Origin: Phlegmacium glaucopus
Lineage: Eukaryota > Basidiomycota > Agaricomycetes > Agaricales > Cortinariaceae
NCBI GenBank assembly: GCA_015039465.1
Contig: MU130359.1
Span: 368,164-432,163 of the forward strand
Length of the DNA: 64,000 bases
Direction of reading: 5' to 3'
Position numbers and translations under genes: made by a program
Shown: one piece after another, positions 24,580 to 35,470 of the stretch
Layout: each line of letters begins with the position of its first letter
Position numbering within the stretch: position 1 is the stretch's first letter
The notes under the pieces: generated by a model
What the model was told of the DNA's origin: nothing
What the model saw: the letters and a program-made list of their open reading frames with translations, nothing else
Databases searched by the model: none

Positions 24580-26040
24580 ATCCAATGAGCCGGGTGGTCG
24601 ACGCTGTTGTCACGTTCAGTTAGAGTAAGCCGGTATTTTGTTTTGAATCTGAAGTGGTTGGTAATTAGTGCATTTCCCGGCTGACGCTCATTAAGTCTTA
24701 GCGCTCTCCAGTGGTAATTAATTCTTGTCAATATCATCGGCCTGCAGCGTATCATGGCTGTTACTGACACAATAAATTGCACATCGAACAAATTCTCGCT
24801 CCATAGTAGATAACTTTTGGCATCGCAGTTAAGCCTCTCGAACTTGATGAAAACTAAAAACAAATTTATTGATTTTGTATTACTACTAGCCTAAGAAAGT
24901 TGGGAGATTAGGGACACGCCAGGGTAAGTTACTGCATTGCTCTCGAGAAGGAATAGTGGCAGACCTTGCGTTCGGTCCAAATCAAAGACGTGAGAACGAT
25001 TATATAAGAACTGTACAGTACCATTCATCAACAAGTTGTCAGACCCCTCCCAGACACCCCAAGCTCCTCCGCTATCATAACCAGTTCGTATTTTCAAGAT
25101 TGTTGGTCATTCAAAGACTAATTTACCTGACATTTCTTTACAGGAAATGAGAGAGAAGTGGAAGAAAAAGAGATCTCGCAGGCTCCGACGCAAACGCAGA
25201 AAGATGAGGGCCCGTTCTAGTATGCATTACCTTCTCTAACAACTCATAACCCATCGAATACTGATGCACGTCTGTGTATTGCAGAGTAAATGTCTCCTTG
25301 AGTGTAATCGCGCTACGCATCATTTGAATCGCTAGTTCACAACAAAGAAACGATGGAAAAACGACGGAGGGTCGCTTCGTTATGAACACATCATCTTGGC
25401 TAGCTTACTCAAGGGATTGTCGTGTCGCGTATGTACACCCATGTGTGCCCTTTGTCCCAGGTACACTACAACCTCAGCTATTTGGTCAAGTCTTGGTTGG
25501 GTATGTCATGGAGTCGTTTCTATGGTTTTGACAAAATGAAAATAATCACTTTCGATTCTCGAACGGGGGAGCCTTTCCTTGATGGCTGATCACTGAGTAA
25601 AGAGTCAATGATATCGAGTAAAACACTATTGTGTTGACACTTTCGATCATGTTTTGCTACTTCGTGTGAACGTCCCACATGGATATGTAACATGCTCTAC
25701 TCACTCATCTTCCTGCACTAGCCATTGCTCGGTGTCGACCTAGGCTTTCCTTCACGTTCTTTTACTGACCTTGACTGGCGTTCTAGGCACGCGGCGAAGC
25801 CTAGTCCGTCATCACAGACACAGGACTTCAATATGACCAAGATCCTCTCGATTTACCACCTAAAGTGTCCTGTTCGTCATAGCGTCCGGAAACTCAAATT
25901 TGACATCACGAAACAATGTAGTGCTAATACTATTGATATCGAAATAGCAGACCTCCCCAGCAATTATTATTATAAGGCCTGAAATTTATTTCGGTCCGGG
26001 ATACTAAAAAAGAAATGGTTTGAGCAACTTACATGTGCCT
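24580..26040. other. No confident gene
   Basis: A minus-strand frame at 25138-25389 includes a coherent stretch (ELAIQMMRSAITLKETFTLQ) ending at a GTAATG donor-like site. A plus-strand 85-codon frame lies at 25725-25982. Neither has a recognisable domain or a joinable partner. The region is otherwise intergenic. Confidence 0.3.
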
Positions 26041-27376
26041 CTATTCACCCACAAAGGTAATGCCTTTCTGCAGTTCCTTCAAATCCTCGTTGTCTAGTAT
26101 TATCTTCTTTCCACTCTCATCCAGCCCAGAGACAACCAACTCTATGATGGATTTCTGTCTGTGATGCAAATGAGACAACAACTCGGACCAATCAACCTCT
26201 TCCAACGTCTCTTCGTTAATAAGGATTTCCATTTTTAAAATGATTTCCCGGAGTTCCATTTTCGACAACCTCTTCAGGAGACCGTTAATCCATGGAAGAG
26301 GATTCAAGTACGCAGGCTCCGTCGTGTTCAACTCGAGCCAACTCGACTCCAGTGTTAGTGATTCAAGGACAGCAAGGGATCCCACGACATCTGGGGGAGG
26401 GAGGGAACAAGGATCGAAATAAACGTTCCGACCAGTGTACGACCAAAAACATGTCGTCATATCTGCGCGCAATATAGTCAGCACCTTATGAGCAGACATA
26501 CTAGTACTTATAAAACCTACTGGAACGATGGAGCCTTAGCTTTAGACTTTTCACAGTTGCAGAGACTCGGTGGAGCAGTTTTTCAAGATACCCCTTGTAT
26601 ATCGGTTGGTCTAACACTCTGAGAGTAAGTTCTTGAAGTCGAGACAGGTCGATGGGGCAGATAGGCAACAAAAGCCACAACAAGATATAACTAGATTGAA
26701 AAATATTGTGAACAACCAAGGCCTCCAAGGTAAAACAGTATCCCGTAGTGGTTAATTTCAACTGTGAGGAGGAATTTTGTTGAAAGGCATCCTTGATTAA
26801 CTGTGCCTCGTCGTCGTCGAAATGCAGATATGTCAGGGACAGTCTCTTCAATGTGACTGGAAATAGGGCGAGTTGAGCAGCTGGAAACAATGGGACACCT
26901 AATAAGTCGATCTCGACAAGGTGAGGTGATCTGAAAGCCTCTAAGAGGTTTTTCTGAATTTGGGGGGATATAGATGTCCACTCTGTGTTTGTCTTTCCGG
27001 ATGAGCCATGCGCTGAGATGCAGATTCTCTGGAGCTTTGATAGGTGGCCAAAGATTTTGACGAGATTTTCGTCGTTATTCTTTGACATTGAAGACAATGC
27101 ACCCCTTGAGATAGAAAGTTTTTGTACGTAGTTGGAAAGATGCGGAGAGCATTCTAAAAGGTTGTTGAAAGCCTGCCAATGAGATATCTTTGGGTTTTCT
27201 GTCGAAGATGTATCGATGCCAGTGAGGTTGATTTCCTGAAATAGAAACTTCTGGGACACAGAGGAAAGGAGATGACTTGCATAAGAACAATTTTTCAGAG
27301 TTTTGACGTCGTTCTCCACATAGTTGAGACAAAGAACACACTCAAGCAGTTCGAGAGGGATAATGGGGCTTGTCAT
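26041..27376 (-). CDS. F-box-like/LRR-like protein
   Basis: Two exons, 26521-27376 and 26041-26462, join in frame to 425 aa. The 58-nt intron between them has a GTAGGT donor, a GCTGAC branch-like site and a GCGCAG acceptor. The protein starts MTSPIIPLELLECVLCLNYV and continues DVKTLKNCSYASHLLSSVSQ, which fits the F-box-like N-terminus common in Agaricomycetes (IPxEL followed by a Leu/Cys helix). The remainder consists of irregular leucine-rich segments (PVTLKRLSLTYLHFD, LSRLQELTLRVLD, LAVLESLTLESS). Such proteins may act as SCF ubiquitin-ligase adaptors, but most are uncharacterised. The frame extends upstream of the chosen ATG to 27496 without improving the match. Confidence 0.65.
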
Positions 27377-27513
27377 ATCTATATCAATGTGTTGGTGTCC
27401 TGTTTCGTCACAAACAGTCGACCGCGTCACACGTTGAATTAGGTAATGCATGATGTAATAATATGGCACAAGCCTGGCTGCATCACAATACACCACAGTT
27501 TGGCATGTTGATT

Positions 27514-27586
27514 AATAAAAACCTTGCCTCAAATGATTGGTCAATAATGGCCACTAATTCCTTGTGATATATAATTTATACATCTT
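27514..27586. repeat. Left arm of inverted repeat flanking the Gypsy element
   Basis: This 73-bp segment, starting AATAAAAACCTTGCC, is the inverse complement of 34750-34828 apart from a few changes and a 6-nt insertion in the right arm. Weaker similarity continues inward to about 27655 and 34700. The arms probably belong to one older inverted-repeat element (MITE-like) split by the Gypsy insertion. Confidence 0.65.
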
Positions 27587-27662
27587 ACAACAATACTTGC
27601 TATGGTTGATTAATCAATGCTGCTGCTTCTATAAATTTTAATTTGTTCTATAAAACTTAATT

Positions 27663-28081
27663 TGTTACAACTTCGAATGGACCATGGTTCAGATGGTTCT
27701 GACCGTAAACAGTTGTATAAGAAAGGATTTGTCGGTTCAATGTGCTCAAAAGAATACCAAGAGAAGTTTCTCAAGGAATCATCTTATGAGTTTGAGGATG
27801 ATTCTAAGAGGAAGTGACTATGTGCGACTGAGTGCGATTCTCAAGAATTAGCTAAGGGAATACATGAGTTGTGACTACGGTATTTATAGTAAATAGAAGG
27901 GTCGTGCATAAAGTGAGACATCCACATGTAAGAAGGTATGCATGGATAATAATAAGTGAAACAAGGAAAGAAGTGAGGTAAGTATGTGTAGGTGGAAATG
28001 AAAGGTAAGTATGGAATGCATGTATGTGAAATGGACATGTGTTCAGAGAAGTTTAAGAAAAGAAAAAGGAAGTTCGTAACA
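27663..28081 (-). repeat. 3' LTR of the Gypsy element
   Basis: This is a 419-bp LTR, a direct repeat of 34064-34465. Small differences include an extra short segment after the first 15 bases and several substitutions. The divergence between LTRs shows that the insertion is not brand new. Confidence 0.9.
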
Positions 28082-28268
28082 TTACCCCCATTTTATGTCA
28101 AAGACTCCGGATTTGACTCAGAATCTAAGAATAACCCTTCTCATTGTTCAAGCCAACATTGTTGCCATCCATGACCTTCTTTGTGGCAATTGTTGCATTG
28201 TCGATATTCAATTGGTGGTAAGTTGTATGGTAAAATGATTTGTTCTCCACAGCCAAGTGTATAACATT

Positions 28269-28555
28269 TAGGGATTGTCATGGGGTTTTCAACCCCTGCG
28301 GGTTGGCGGGTAGGGTACAGGCGGGTACGGGTACGGGTATGGATTTCTGTACCTGCCACCTACAGAACAAGCCCAAGATCACTCAAAACGAATAAGAATT
28401 GAAGGAGATATGACCAAAATGATAGTAACTATCATTTAGCACATATCTCCCTTATTTCTGGGCCGTTTTGGGTGTTTTTGGGCTTGTTTTGACGGGTAAA
28501 CCCGTGGGGTCGGGTTGCTGCCAAGTTACCCGGGGGTTACCCGCAACAATCCCTA
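28269..28555. mobile_element. Hairpin MITE inserted in the Gypsy element
   Basis: The element begins TAGGGATTGT and ends ACAATCCCTA, with the octamer ATAACATT duplicated at 28261-28268 and 28556-28563. Most of its length can fold back on itself: GCGGGTA-rich arms lie outside, and GGAGATATG/CATATCTCC lies around the centre. It is non-coding. An 8-bp target duplication suggests mobilisation by a hAT-type transposase. It is younger than the Gypsy copy that contains it. Confidence 0.8.
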
Positions 28556-29267
28556 ATAACATTGTCGAGAGGAATGACTGTCAGTATTGCAAATAGAACA
28601 GTGATGTGGTACAACAATTTCATCGTCATCGTTGATGATGATGGGGTTTTGTCGTGTTCCGGAAGTGGTTGAGTCAGGAAGAGGGAGGGGTGAGAATGAT
28701 TGTTGTCCTGGATAAGGAGAATGTCGTCGAGTACCAATGGGGTTTCGCCATTTGAGTCTGATAAATGGTTCGATATGTCGGACTAAACCGGTGCCAGCCA
28801 TATTGTCGTATAATGTGTCTGCCTGGGTTTGTAAATATTCGAGCTCTTGTTTGGCTCATATGATACTCTGGTTGATGTGGTGGAAATAAAGGAATTTGGT
28901 GTATAAAATGGGGTTTGGTTGAAGGAAAGGAGTGAGGTTGTTGATGTCATGTTGGGTTTGTAAATAAGAGGAAAATTCTTCATGGGTGAAGTCAAAGATT
29001 GGGGGTCAAAAGTGAGTGGAATGGGAGGAAGAGGATGAAGAAGGGGTTCGAGGCATAGTTTCAGAGGGAGAAATTGTAGATTTGAGAATATTTGAGTTTG
29101 AAATCGAATTCAGGAAGTACAAAGTTATTGTCTTGCTGTTTTTCGAGGGCAAGTCTTATATCCTCGAATTCGTTGGCAATCTTAGCAATGACATCAATGA
29201 ATTTCAGGAATTCCCAATCAACGCATTCATGTTGATAGGAAGTATAACACATGTTTTTAGAAGTCGT

Positions 29268-29567
29268 CTAGTTGAGGTGATGGCTTTGTTTATAAAGTGA
29301 CAGCGTGTCATCTGTGTTTTTGATGTGTGATTCTGGTTCCCATGTTGCTTCGGAGATTGGGTAATCTTTCCATCGGATCTTGAATTGGTATCTGCGTCCT
29401 CGTTTTCTATGTCCTATGATGGCTTTGACTTTGTATTCTTCTTGTCCATCAATGATTTCAGCAGGTGGTTTAAGGAAATTTGGTCCATGTACTTCGTTTT
29501 TGATGTAAGGCATGAGGAGGTATGCATGAAAAACATTATAAATCTTCCATGTTTCAGGGAGTTTCAA
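29268..29567 (-). pseudogene. Gypsy integrase C-terminus with chromodomain
   Basis: The frame includes KLPETWKIYNVFHAYLLMPY, typical of the Gypsy integrase C-terminus. It is followed by a chromodomain with YKVKAIIGHRKRGRRYQFKI and RWKDYPISEATWEPESHI. In chromoviruses this domain reads histone marks and directs integration. It is in the same frame as the integrase core but separated from it by stops. Confidence 0.85.
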
Positions 29568-29873
29568 TTGATAAGTGAGGGGTCCAAGGACTTTTTCAAT
29601 AGGGAATGGTCCTTCTCTTCATGGTGCGATCTTCTTGTTGTAGTTTGTTTTTAGATTTCTGGAGTCTAACCAGACTAGCTGTCCTTGAAACAGTTTGAAA
29701 TTGGATTTAATCCTGTTTTCCATTCGATGTCTTGCCAGTTCGTGTGCTGCCAAAGCTTCTTCTCGGTCTTTGAGTAATTTCCATGTTCGTTCTTTGACAG
29801 CAGGGAATTGTGTGTTTTCAAATGAAAGTGGGATGGAGATAGGGGATGATCCCATGATGAGTTCAAAAGGGGT

Positions 29874-30626
29874 TCATTTTTGTCTGGAGTATCTTTGGTT
29901 ATTGTGGGTAAACTCAAGCATTGGTAGAGCGGTTAGCCAGCTTGTCGGATTGTCAAAACAATAAATGGAAAGGTATGCTTCAATTTCTTGGTTAAAGTGT
30001 TCTGTAGTTCCATCAGATTGTGGGTGGAAAGCCGTTGTTTTTGCATGTTCTATTCTGAGTAATTTGAAAAGGTTTTCAAATGCTTTGGCAGTAAATTGAG
30101 GGTCTCTGTCTGAGATCATTTTGTCTGGGAGTCCAAATTGTTTGTAGAGGTTGTTGAGTAAAAATTGAGCAATGTCTTCTGAAGTACAAGTTTTTGCACA
30201 AGGGATAAGAATCACCCCCTTTGCAGGCCCGTGGTTGACCATGACCAACACTGCATCTTTGCCATCAATAGGTGGTAGATCCGTGATCAAATCCATTGAG
30301 CAGTTTGCAAAAGGTCTAGAGTCCTTTGGTCCTTCAATTGGTAAGAAAGATGGTTTTGAAGGGTTCCTGTTTATCTTGAACTGTTGACAGTCGGAACAGC
30401 TTTTCATGTAGTTCTTTACAAAAGTACAGAGTCCAGGCCACCAGTAATATTGAGAAATAAAATTATAGGTCTCTAATTCTCCTGGGTGTCCTGCAGTTGG
30501 TGTATCGTGAAATTGTTTTACTAATTTCTGACAAAGTTCACGGTTCTGAGGAATATAATTCTTCCCTTTGTAGAACAGAATCGGTTTGCCCATGAATTCC
30601 TTCAGTCGACCTGTCTTCAAGATCAC
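29874..30626 (-). pseudogene. Gypsy integrase core
   Basis: The zinc-binding HHCC part is visible (FHDTPTAGHPG, then CSDCQQFK). The catalytic DDE residues appear in context as SMDLITDLPP, SDRDPQF and the Glu of DGTTEHFNQEIEAYL. Normally this frame continues from RT-RNase H; here it is offset by a frameshift and ends at a stop before the chromodomain. VNHGPAKG probably replaces the usual VDH. Confidence 0.88.
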
Positions 30627-32244
30627 TTCTCAGATTGGAAGGTCCTTTTTTGAGTAAGGAGCATAATGCATCGGCGGCGTTGGTGTCTATATCAGTGGAG
30701 TTGGCTATCTGTTCCTGTAAATCAAGGTCGACCAGATTAACAAATAAGGAATCAGGAAGCATAGTGATGTCTTCATTGTCGTTATTGTCTTTGGGACAGA
30801 AATCAGCTCTTCGGGATAAGGCGTCAGACTGGATCATCTTGGTTCCTGGTAGATGGATGAGGTTGACATTGAATTCAGAGAGGAATAGTGACCATCGAGC
30901 TTGTTGTCTGTTCAGTTTTTGTGCAGTTCGGTAATAAGTCAGATTTTTGTGATTGGAATAGACCATTGTCGTGTGTTTGGATCCAAGGATGTAATGTCTC
31001 CAGTCAGTTAAAGCTTGTATGATTGCTAGGAGTTTGTGATCATAGATCTCATAGTTTTGTTCAGTTGGTGAAAAGCTTTTTGATAAGAAAGCTATGGGGT
31101 GTTGGTCTCTGTTTATGTCTGTCTGTGTAAGGACTGTGCCTGATGCGTATTTCAAAGCATTGGATTCGATCTGGAAAGGTTGGGTTGGGTCAGGCATTCG
31201 TAATACTGGTTCCTCAGTAAAGCATTGTTTCATCCATTCAAAAGGCGTATCTTTCTTTAAAAGATTATTCAGCGGTTGACATAAGTCAGAGAAATGTCGG
31301 ATGAATCGTCTGTAAAAGTTTCCAAATCCTAAAAAGGATTGTACTTCCTTCACAGAAGTAGGAGTCAGCCAGTCTCGGATGCCCTTCAGTTTGGTTGGGT
31401 CCATAGAGATCTTGCCTTCTTCGATGATCATTCCTAGATATTCAACTTTCTTCTTATTGAATTTGCATTTCTTTGGTTTCAAGTAGAGATCATTTTCCTG
31501 TAGACATTGTAAAACCTTCTTCGTGATTTCTTCAAGATCCTTTTTGTTCTTTGCAAAGATTAGGATGTTGTCCATATATACGATGATGTAATCACCTTCA
31601 ATAAGGTCTTCAAAAATAGAATCCATCATTGCTTGGAATGTTGCCAGTGAATTACACATTCTGAAGAACATTACTGTTGGTTCAAATAATCCTCGATTTG
31701 TCTTGAAAGCGGCTTTCCATTCATCTCCTTTGGCAATCTGGACATTATTATAACCTCTTAGGACGTTGAATTTGGTGAAACAAGTTGCGCCTTTTAGTTT
31801 GTCCATGATCTCAGTGATAAGCGGGAGTGGATAAGCGTTCTTGATTGTGTGATTGTTCAGGTATTGATAATCTTGGCAAGGTTGAAGTTTTCCGTCTTTC
31901 TTGGATACAAAAAAGAAAGGTGAGGCCATTGGGGAATGTGATTTCCAAATATATCCTCGATTGAGATTTTCTTTAAGGAATTTGTCCAATTTGATTTGTT
32001 CTGCCGGTGTAAGGTTATATGTTTTGAAAGATTTCGGTTTGAAGTCTGGTTTCATTTCGATCTTGTGATCCCAGGGTTGTGGTTCAGGAAATCTGTCCAC
32101 CTTTTTCTCATCAAATACATCTAAGTATTCATGATACTTGGGTGGTACTATTTCTTTGACAGGGATGTCAGGCTTCATGTTGTATTTCATGGCCAGATTT
32201 TGTGAAGCAGAGGTTTTCGCATTGATCCAATATTCATTGTCCAT
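30538..32244 (-). pseudogene. Gypsy reverse transcriptase and RNase H
   Basis: The RT palm is recognisable from KDGKLQPCQDYQYLN, NAYPLPLI and LGFGNFYRRFI. RNase H follows (QIESNALKYASGTVL, DHKLLAIIQAL, DALSRR). The catalytic box reads YMDN instead of YMDD, and the first RNase H acid is Asn instead of Asp (ESNA for ESDA). Both would abolish activity. The frame is not continuous with protease or integrase. Confidence 0.88.
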
Positions 32245-32534
32245 TTTGCCAGTAATAAAAGCGACGAGTACTGATATTTCATCATCATCGGTTGGGTTTT
32301 GAGTTCAATTAAGATATTCTTCAATATTGTATTCTTCTTCAACAGTAGTAGGGGTAGAGGGTGTCCTAAAAATTGGTTTCCGTGGTTGTTCTTCTTTTGT
32401 TTGTTTGGGTTTGCACCATGTAAGGGTTTCTTTCTTCCAGTTTATTTTGGGATTGTTTTCTTTGAGCCAAGTTGCTCCAAGAATAATCTTGTGTTTCCCT
32501 AATCCAGTGGACCTAGAAGTCGGTTCATCTTCTT

Positions 32535-32771
32535 TCATCCAAGTACATTGATCTTGAGGTTTACGTAATGTTTGATTGTGCCTCGTTTGTTGAGAGTACT
32601 GTCGACATTAAAAACTTTGATGGGAACATTTAAGGTTTTGATTGTAAGTTTTTGTGTTCTCATGAAGTTTTGGTCAATGAATTTTCCGTCTGCACCAGAG
32701 TCGATAAAAGCTTGTTTGATGATTTCTGGGTCTCCTTGTGTTTTGCTTGTTATAGAAATAGGTATTTTCAT
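32535..32771 (-). pseudogene. Gypsy aspartic protease
   Basis: A short frame contains AFIDSGADGKFIDQNF, the D-S-G active-site context of retrotransposon aspartic proteases. It lies between the gag zinc knuckle and RT, as expected. It is out of frame with RT. Confidence 0.75.
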
Positions 32772-32851
32772 TTAGTGAATATTTAAATGAGGTACTAAGC
32801 AATTTGATATGGATAGCATGGGAGAAACTGACATCAATTCAGATCTCCGTT

Positions 32852-33868
32852 TTAAAAATCCTCATCTTTGACTTCAACTATTTTTTCGTCTTTGTTTATG
32901 CCAAGCTGGAGGTTGGCAAGCTTCTTGTGTTCGTCTCGGCTTAGTCCTTTGATTAAGGAGTGTATGTCTTTGACCGAGAGTTTCTTCTGCTGGGTCTGAC
33001 TGTTTCGGTTATTATTGTTCAAGGATCCTTGGTTTCTGTTCCCTTGATATCCTCCCTTCTTTTCTTTGCAGTCTTGGGATATGTGGCTGGGCTTGTCGCA
33101 TTTGAAGCACAAGCCTTTGTGCATGGATTCTCCTTGTTTCTCGTAACTCATTGCATCAATATCCATTGTGTCAGGGTCGCTTCGTCTGTTTGAGGACCAG
33201 TTTCATCCTTCGTATTTGGGTTTTTCTTCTTGGTATGCTGGGTTGTACGGTTTCTTATTTGGTTGATCAGATTGTAAAATCGCCATGGTGAATTGGTATT
33301 GCGAATCATATTGAATCACTCTGTCTTTCCAGCCTTTGATCATCATGGGGATGTTGTCGGCTACTAGGATTTTTCTTGACAAAGAAGGATTCAAGATTTT
33401 TTGAAACATGTGAATCAAGTGGATGTTATCGGAGTCGGTTTTCTCTTCAAGTCCTGCTTGTCTGGTTAAGAGAGAGAATTTTGTGACAACTTGTTCGGCA
33501 GATTTCTTTCCTTGTCTTAAAAGAGTCAATTTGTGTATGGTGTCTTGAGTTCAGTTGACTTCTTTGAATTGTTCAGTGAGGGTTGTGTAAAAGTTGGCAA
33601 GAGTTGGAAGAACAATTGTTCCATCTGCGCTGGTGATGCTGTCTAACCAGCTTTCTTTCCACTGTGCTGCTTCTCCATCGTTCATGAAAGAAAGTATAAA
33701 TGCAATCTTTGGTCCATTGTCAGTGTAGACTTTGTTGTTGACAGTCAAGTATATTCTGCATTCTTGTAGGAATGTTTTTATGTTGCGTCTGTCACCAGTA
33801 AAAGGTGTTGGTTTATTGATATTGAGTTCTTTCGGGACATGGGGAGCAGATGAAGATTCTCCAGCCAT
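32852..33868 (-). pseudogene. Gypsy gag with CCHC zinc knuckle, broken
   Basis: Gag begins at an ATG at 33868 (MAGESSSAPHVPKELN) and includes TPFTGDRRNIKTFLQECRIY. It ends in a zinc knuckle, CFKCDKPSHISQDC. The reading frame is interrupted by TGA codons after FKEVN and after KYEG. In both cases the same frame resumes with plausible gag sequence directly after the stop. Confidence 0.85.
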
Positions 33869-34050
33869 TGTTGTTCTTTCTTGTTTCGGTTTCAGTTTCT
33901 AGAAGTAAGACATCCTTGCTCTTTTTGCTTCTTATACTGGCTCAGGTCTTTCTCCTTTCACAGTATTTGTTCGGTTTCATTTTGTTTGTCGGTTTTGGTT
34001 TTGGCTAGATATAACCAACGCTTCTAAGAAGAGAGCATATAGAAATACAG

Positions 34051-34062
34051 TAGCTAATTCTT
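34051..34062 (-). other. Self-complementary primer-binding site of the Gypsy element
   Basis: Read on the element's sense strand, AAGAATTAGCTA starts two bases inside the 5' LTR boundary. The same 12 bases are exactly complementary to TAGCTAATTCTT at 34238-34227 within the LTR, just downstream of a TATAAATA box at 34272-34265. That is where the transcript 5' end should lie. This is the layout of Tf1/sushi-type self-priming rather than tRNA priming. Confidence 0.65.
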
Positions 34063-34063
34063 T

Positions 34064-34465
34064 TGTTACAACTTCGAACGGTTCAGATGGTTCTGACCGT
34101 AAACAGTCATATAAGAAAGGATTCATTGGTTCGGTGTGCTCAAAAGAATACCAAGAGAAGTTTCTCGAGGAATTGTCTTATGAGTTTGAGGATGATTCTA
34201 AGAGGAAGCGACTATGTGCGATTCTCAAGAATTAGCTAAGGGAATACATGAGTTGTGACTATGGTATTTATAGTAAATAGAAGGGTCGTGCATAAAGTGA
34301 GGCATCCACATGTAAGAAGGTATGCATGGATAATAATAAGTGAAACAATGAAAGAAGTGAGGTAAGCATGTGTAGGCAGAAATGAAAGGTAAGTATGGAA
34401 TGCATGTATGTGAAATGGACATGTGTTCAGAGAATTTTAAGAAAAGAAAAAGGAAGTTCGTAACA
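34064..34465 (-). repeat. 5' LTR of the Gypsy element
   Basis: This is a 402-bp LTR, a direct repeat of 27663-28081. On the sense strand it contains TATAAATA about 30 nt upstream of the predicted transcript start at about 34238. Confidence 0.9.
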
Positions 34466-34749
34466 TAATTATTTGTACTTCAGAACTCCCTTCAATCATC
34501 CCTCCCTTCTTTTTTATTCACACAATGATGATTATGGCTCTGTTTGCATTTTAGCTCATTTCTGAGGTCATTTTATGGCCTCTCTGTGTGATGGTTAGGT
34601 TAGGGTTTATTTAGGGTTCATTTAGGGTCTATGTTAGGGTTTATGTTAGGATTTAGTTTAGGAGCTTAGGGAGGTTATCATGATGTATAAATGTTTTATA
34701 CCTAAGTTTTGTAGAAAAGAACCAGCAGTATTTATCAATCAATCATAGC

Positions 34750-34828
34750 AAGATGTATAAATTATATATCACAAGGAATTAGTGGCCATTATTGATCAAT
34801 CATTTGAGGCAATTACAAGGTTTTTATT
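34750..34828. repeat. Right arm of inverted repeat flanking the Gypsy element
   Basis: Inverse complement of 27514-27586, with a 6-nt insertion. See the left arm. Confidence 0.65.
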
Positions 34829-35304
34829 GTTGGAATAACAAACTCCTGTGAGCCCATATTTGGTATAGTAGATGGCCACTACTCATTTTGTCACATATTC
34901 CCATTTTACTTTCTCTCGTCTCTCAGCTCTTGAAACATCCGTTCATAACCCAATACTGTAGTTAATATATTCCTTATTGTTTCTACAATTGCTTTTTGTT
35001 CTCCTCATTGTAGTTTAGCTCTTTTTCTCCTTTTAACATATATACCTTTCATCGTGTACTCATTTTCCCTCAGTCATTTGCTTCATCGCTTGCAAACACT
35101 GAGGTAAGACTCATTTGTAATCTTTATATATCTTTACTTACAGTAATACCTAGCAAATACATGCTAGGTAAATATATAGTCATTTGCTTCATCGCTCACA
35201 AACACTGAGCAAATATGTGCTAGAATCTTACATTTATTAACAGATATGACATTATGGCCTGCACAATAGTGGACACAGTTCATATCCCAATAATGAATAC
35301 ATAT

Positions 35305-35470
35305 TGACCCATCCATCCATCCACCCAACCAACCATCCATCCACCTGTCTGTCCATCCACCTGTCTGTCCATTTACCCATCTACCCATCTACATGTCTGT
35401 CTATCTGCTCTGCATGTCTGTCCATCTACCCATCTTCCCTTCCACATGTCTGTCCATTTGCTTGCCTGTC
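35305..35470. repeat. CCAT/CTGT tetranucleotide-type microsatellite
   Basis: A run of imperfect CCATCCAC, CTGTCTGT and TACCCATC units spans about 165 bp. It is low-complexity DNA and the overlapping frames in both strands follow from it. Confidence 0.8.

Larger units (their letters stand above)
27663..34465 (-). mobile_element. Ty3/Gypsy chromodomain LTR retrotransposon, inactive
   Basis: The element lies on the minus strand. Its 5' LTR is at 34064-34465 and its 3' LTR at 27663-28081; both begin TGTTAC and end GTAACA. A perfect 5-bp target duplication TAATT flanks it (27658-27662 and 34466-34470), so its insertion boundaries are intact. Coding order is gag, protease, RT-RNase H, integrase, chromodomain, which is the chromovirus order. 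The frames are interrupted by stops and frame changes, so the copy is defective. A primer-binding site lies one base from the 5' LTR and a purine-rich tract (ATGGGGGTAA) directly abuts the 3' LTR. A hairpin MITE has inserted near the 3' end (28269-28555). Confidence 0.92.

Noticed and set aside
34590..34670. TTAGGG-like words suggesting an interstitial telomere tract
   Set aside because: The units are degenerate and mixed with other spacings; similar words occur at 37300-37380 within another repeat.
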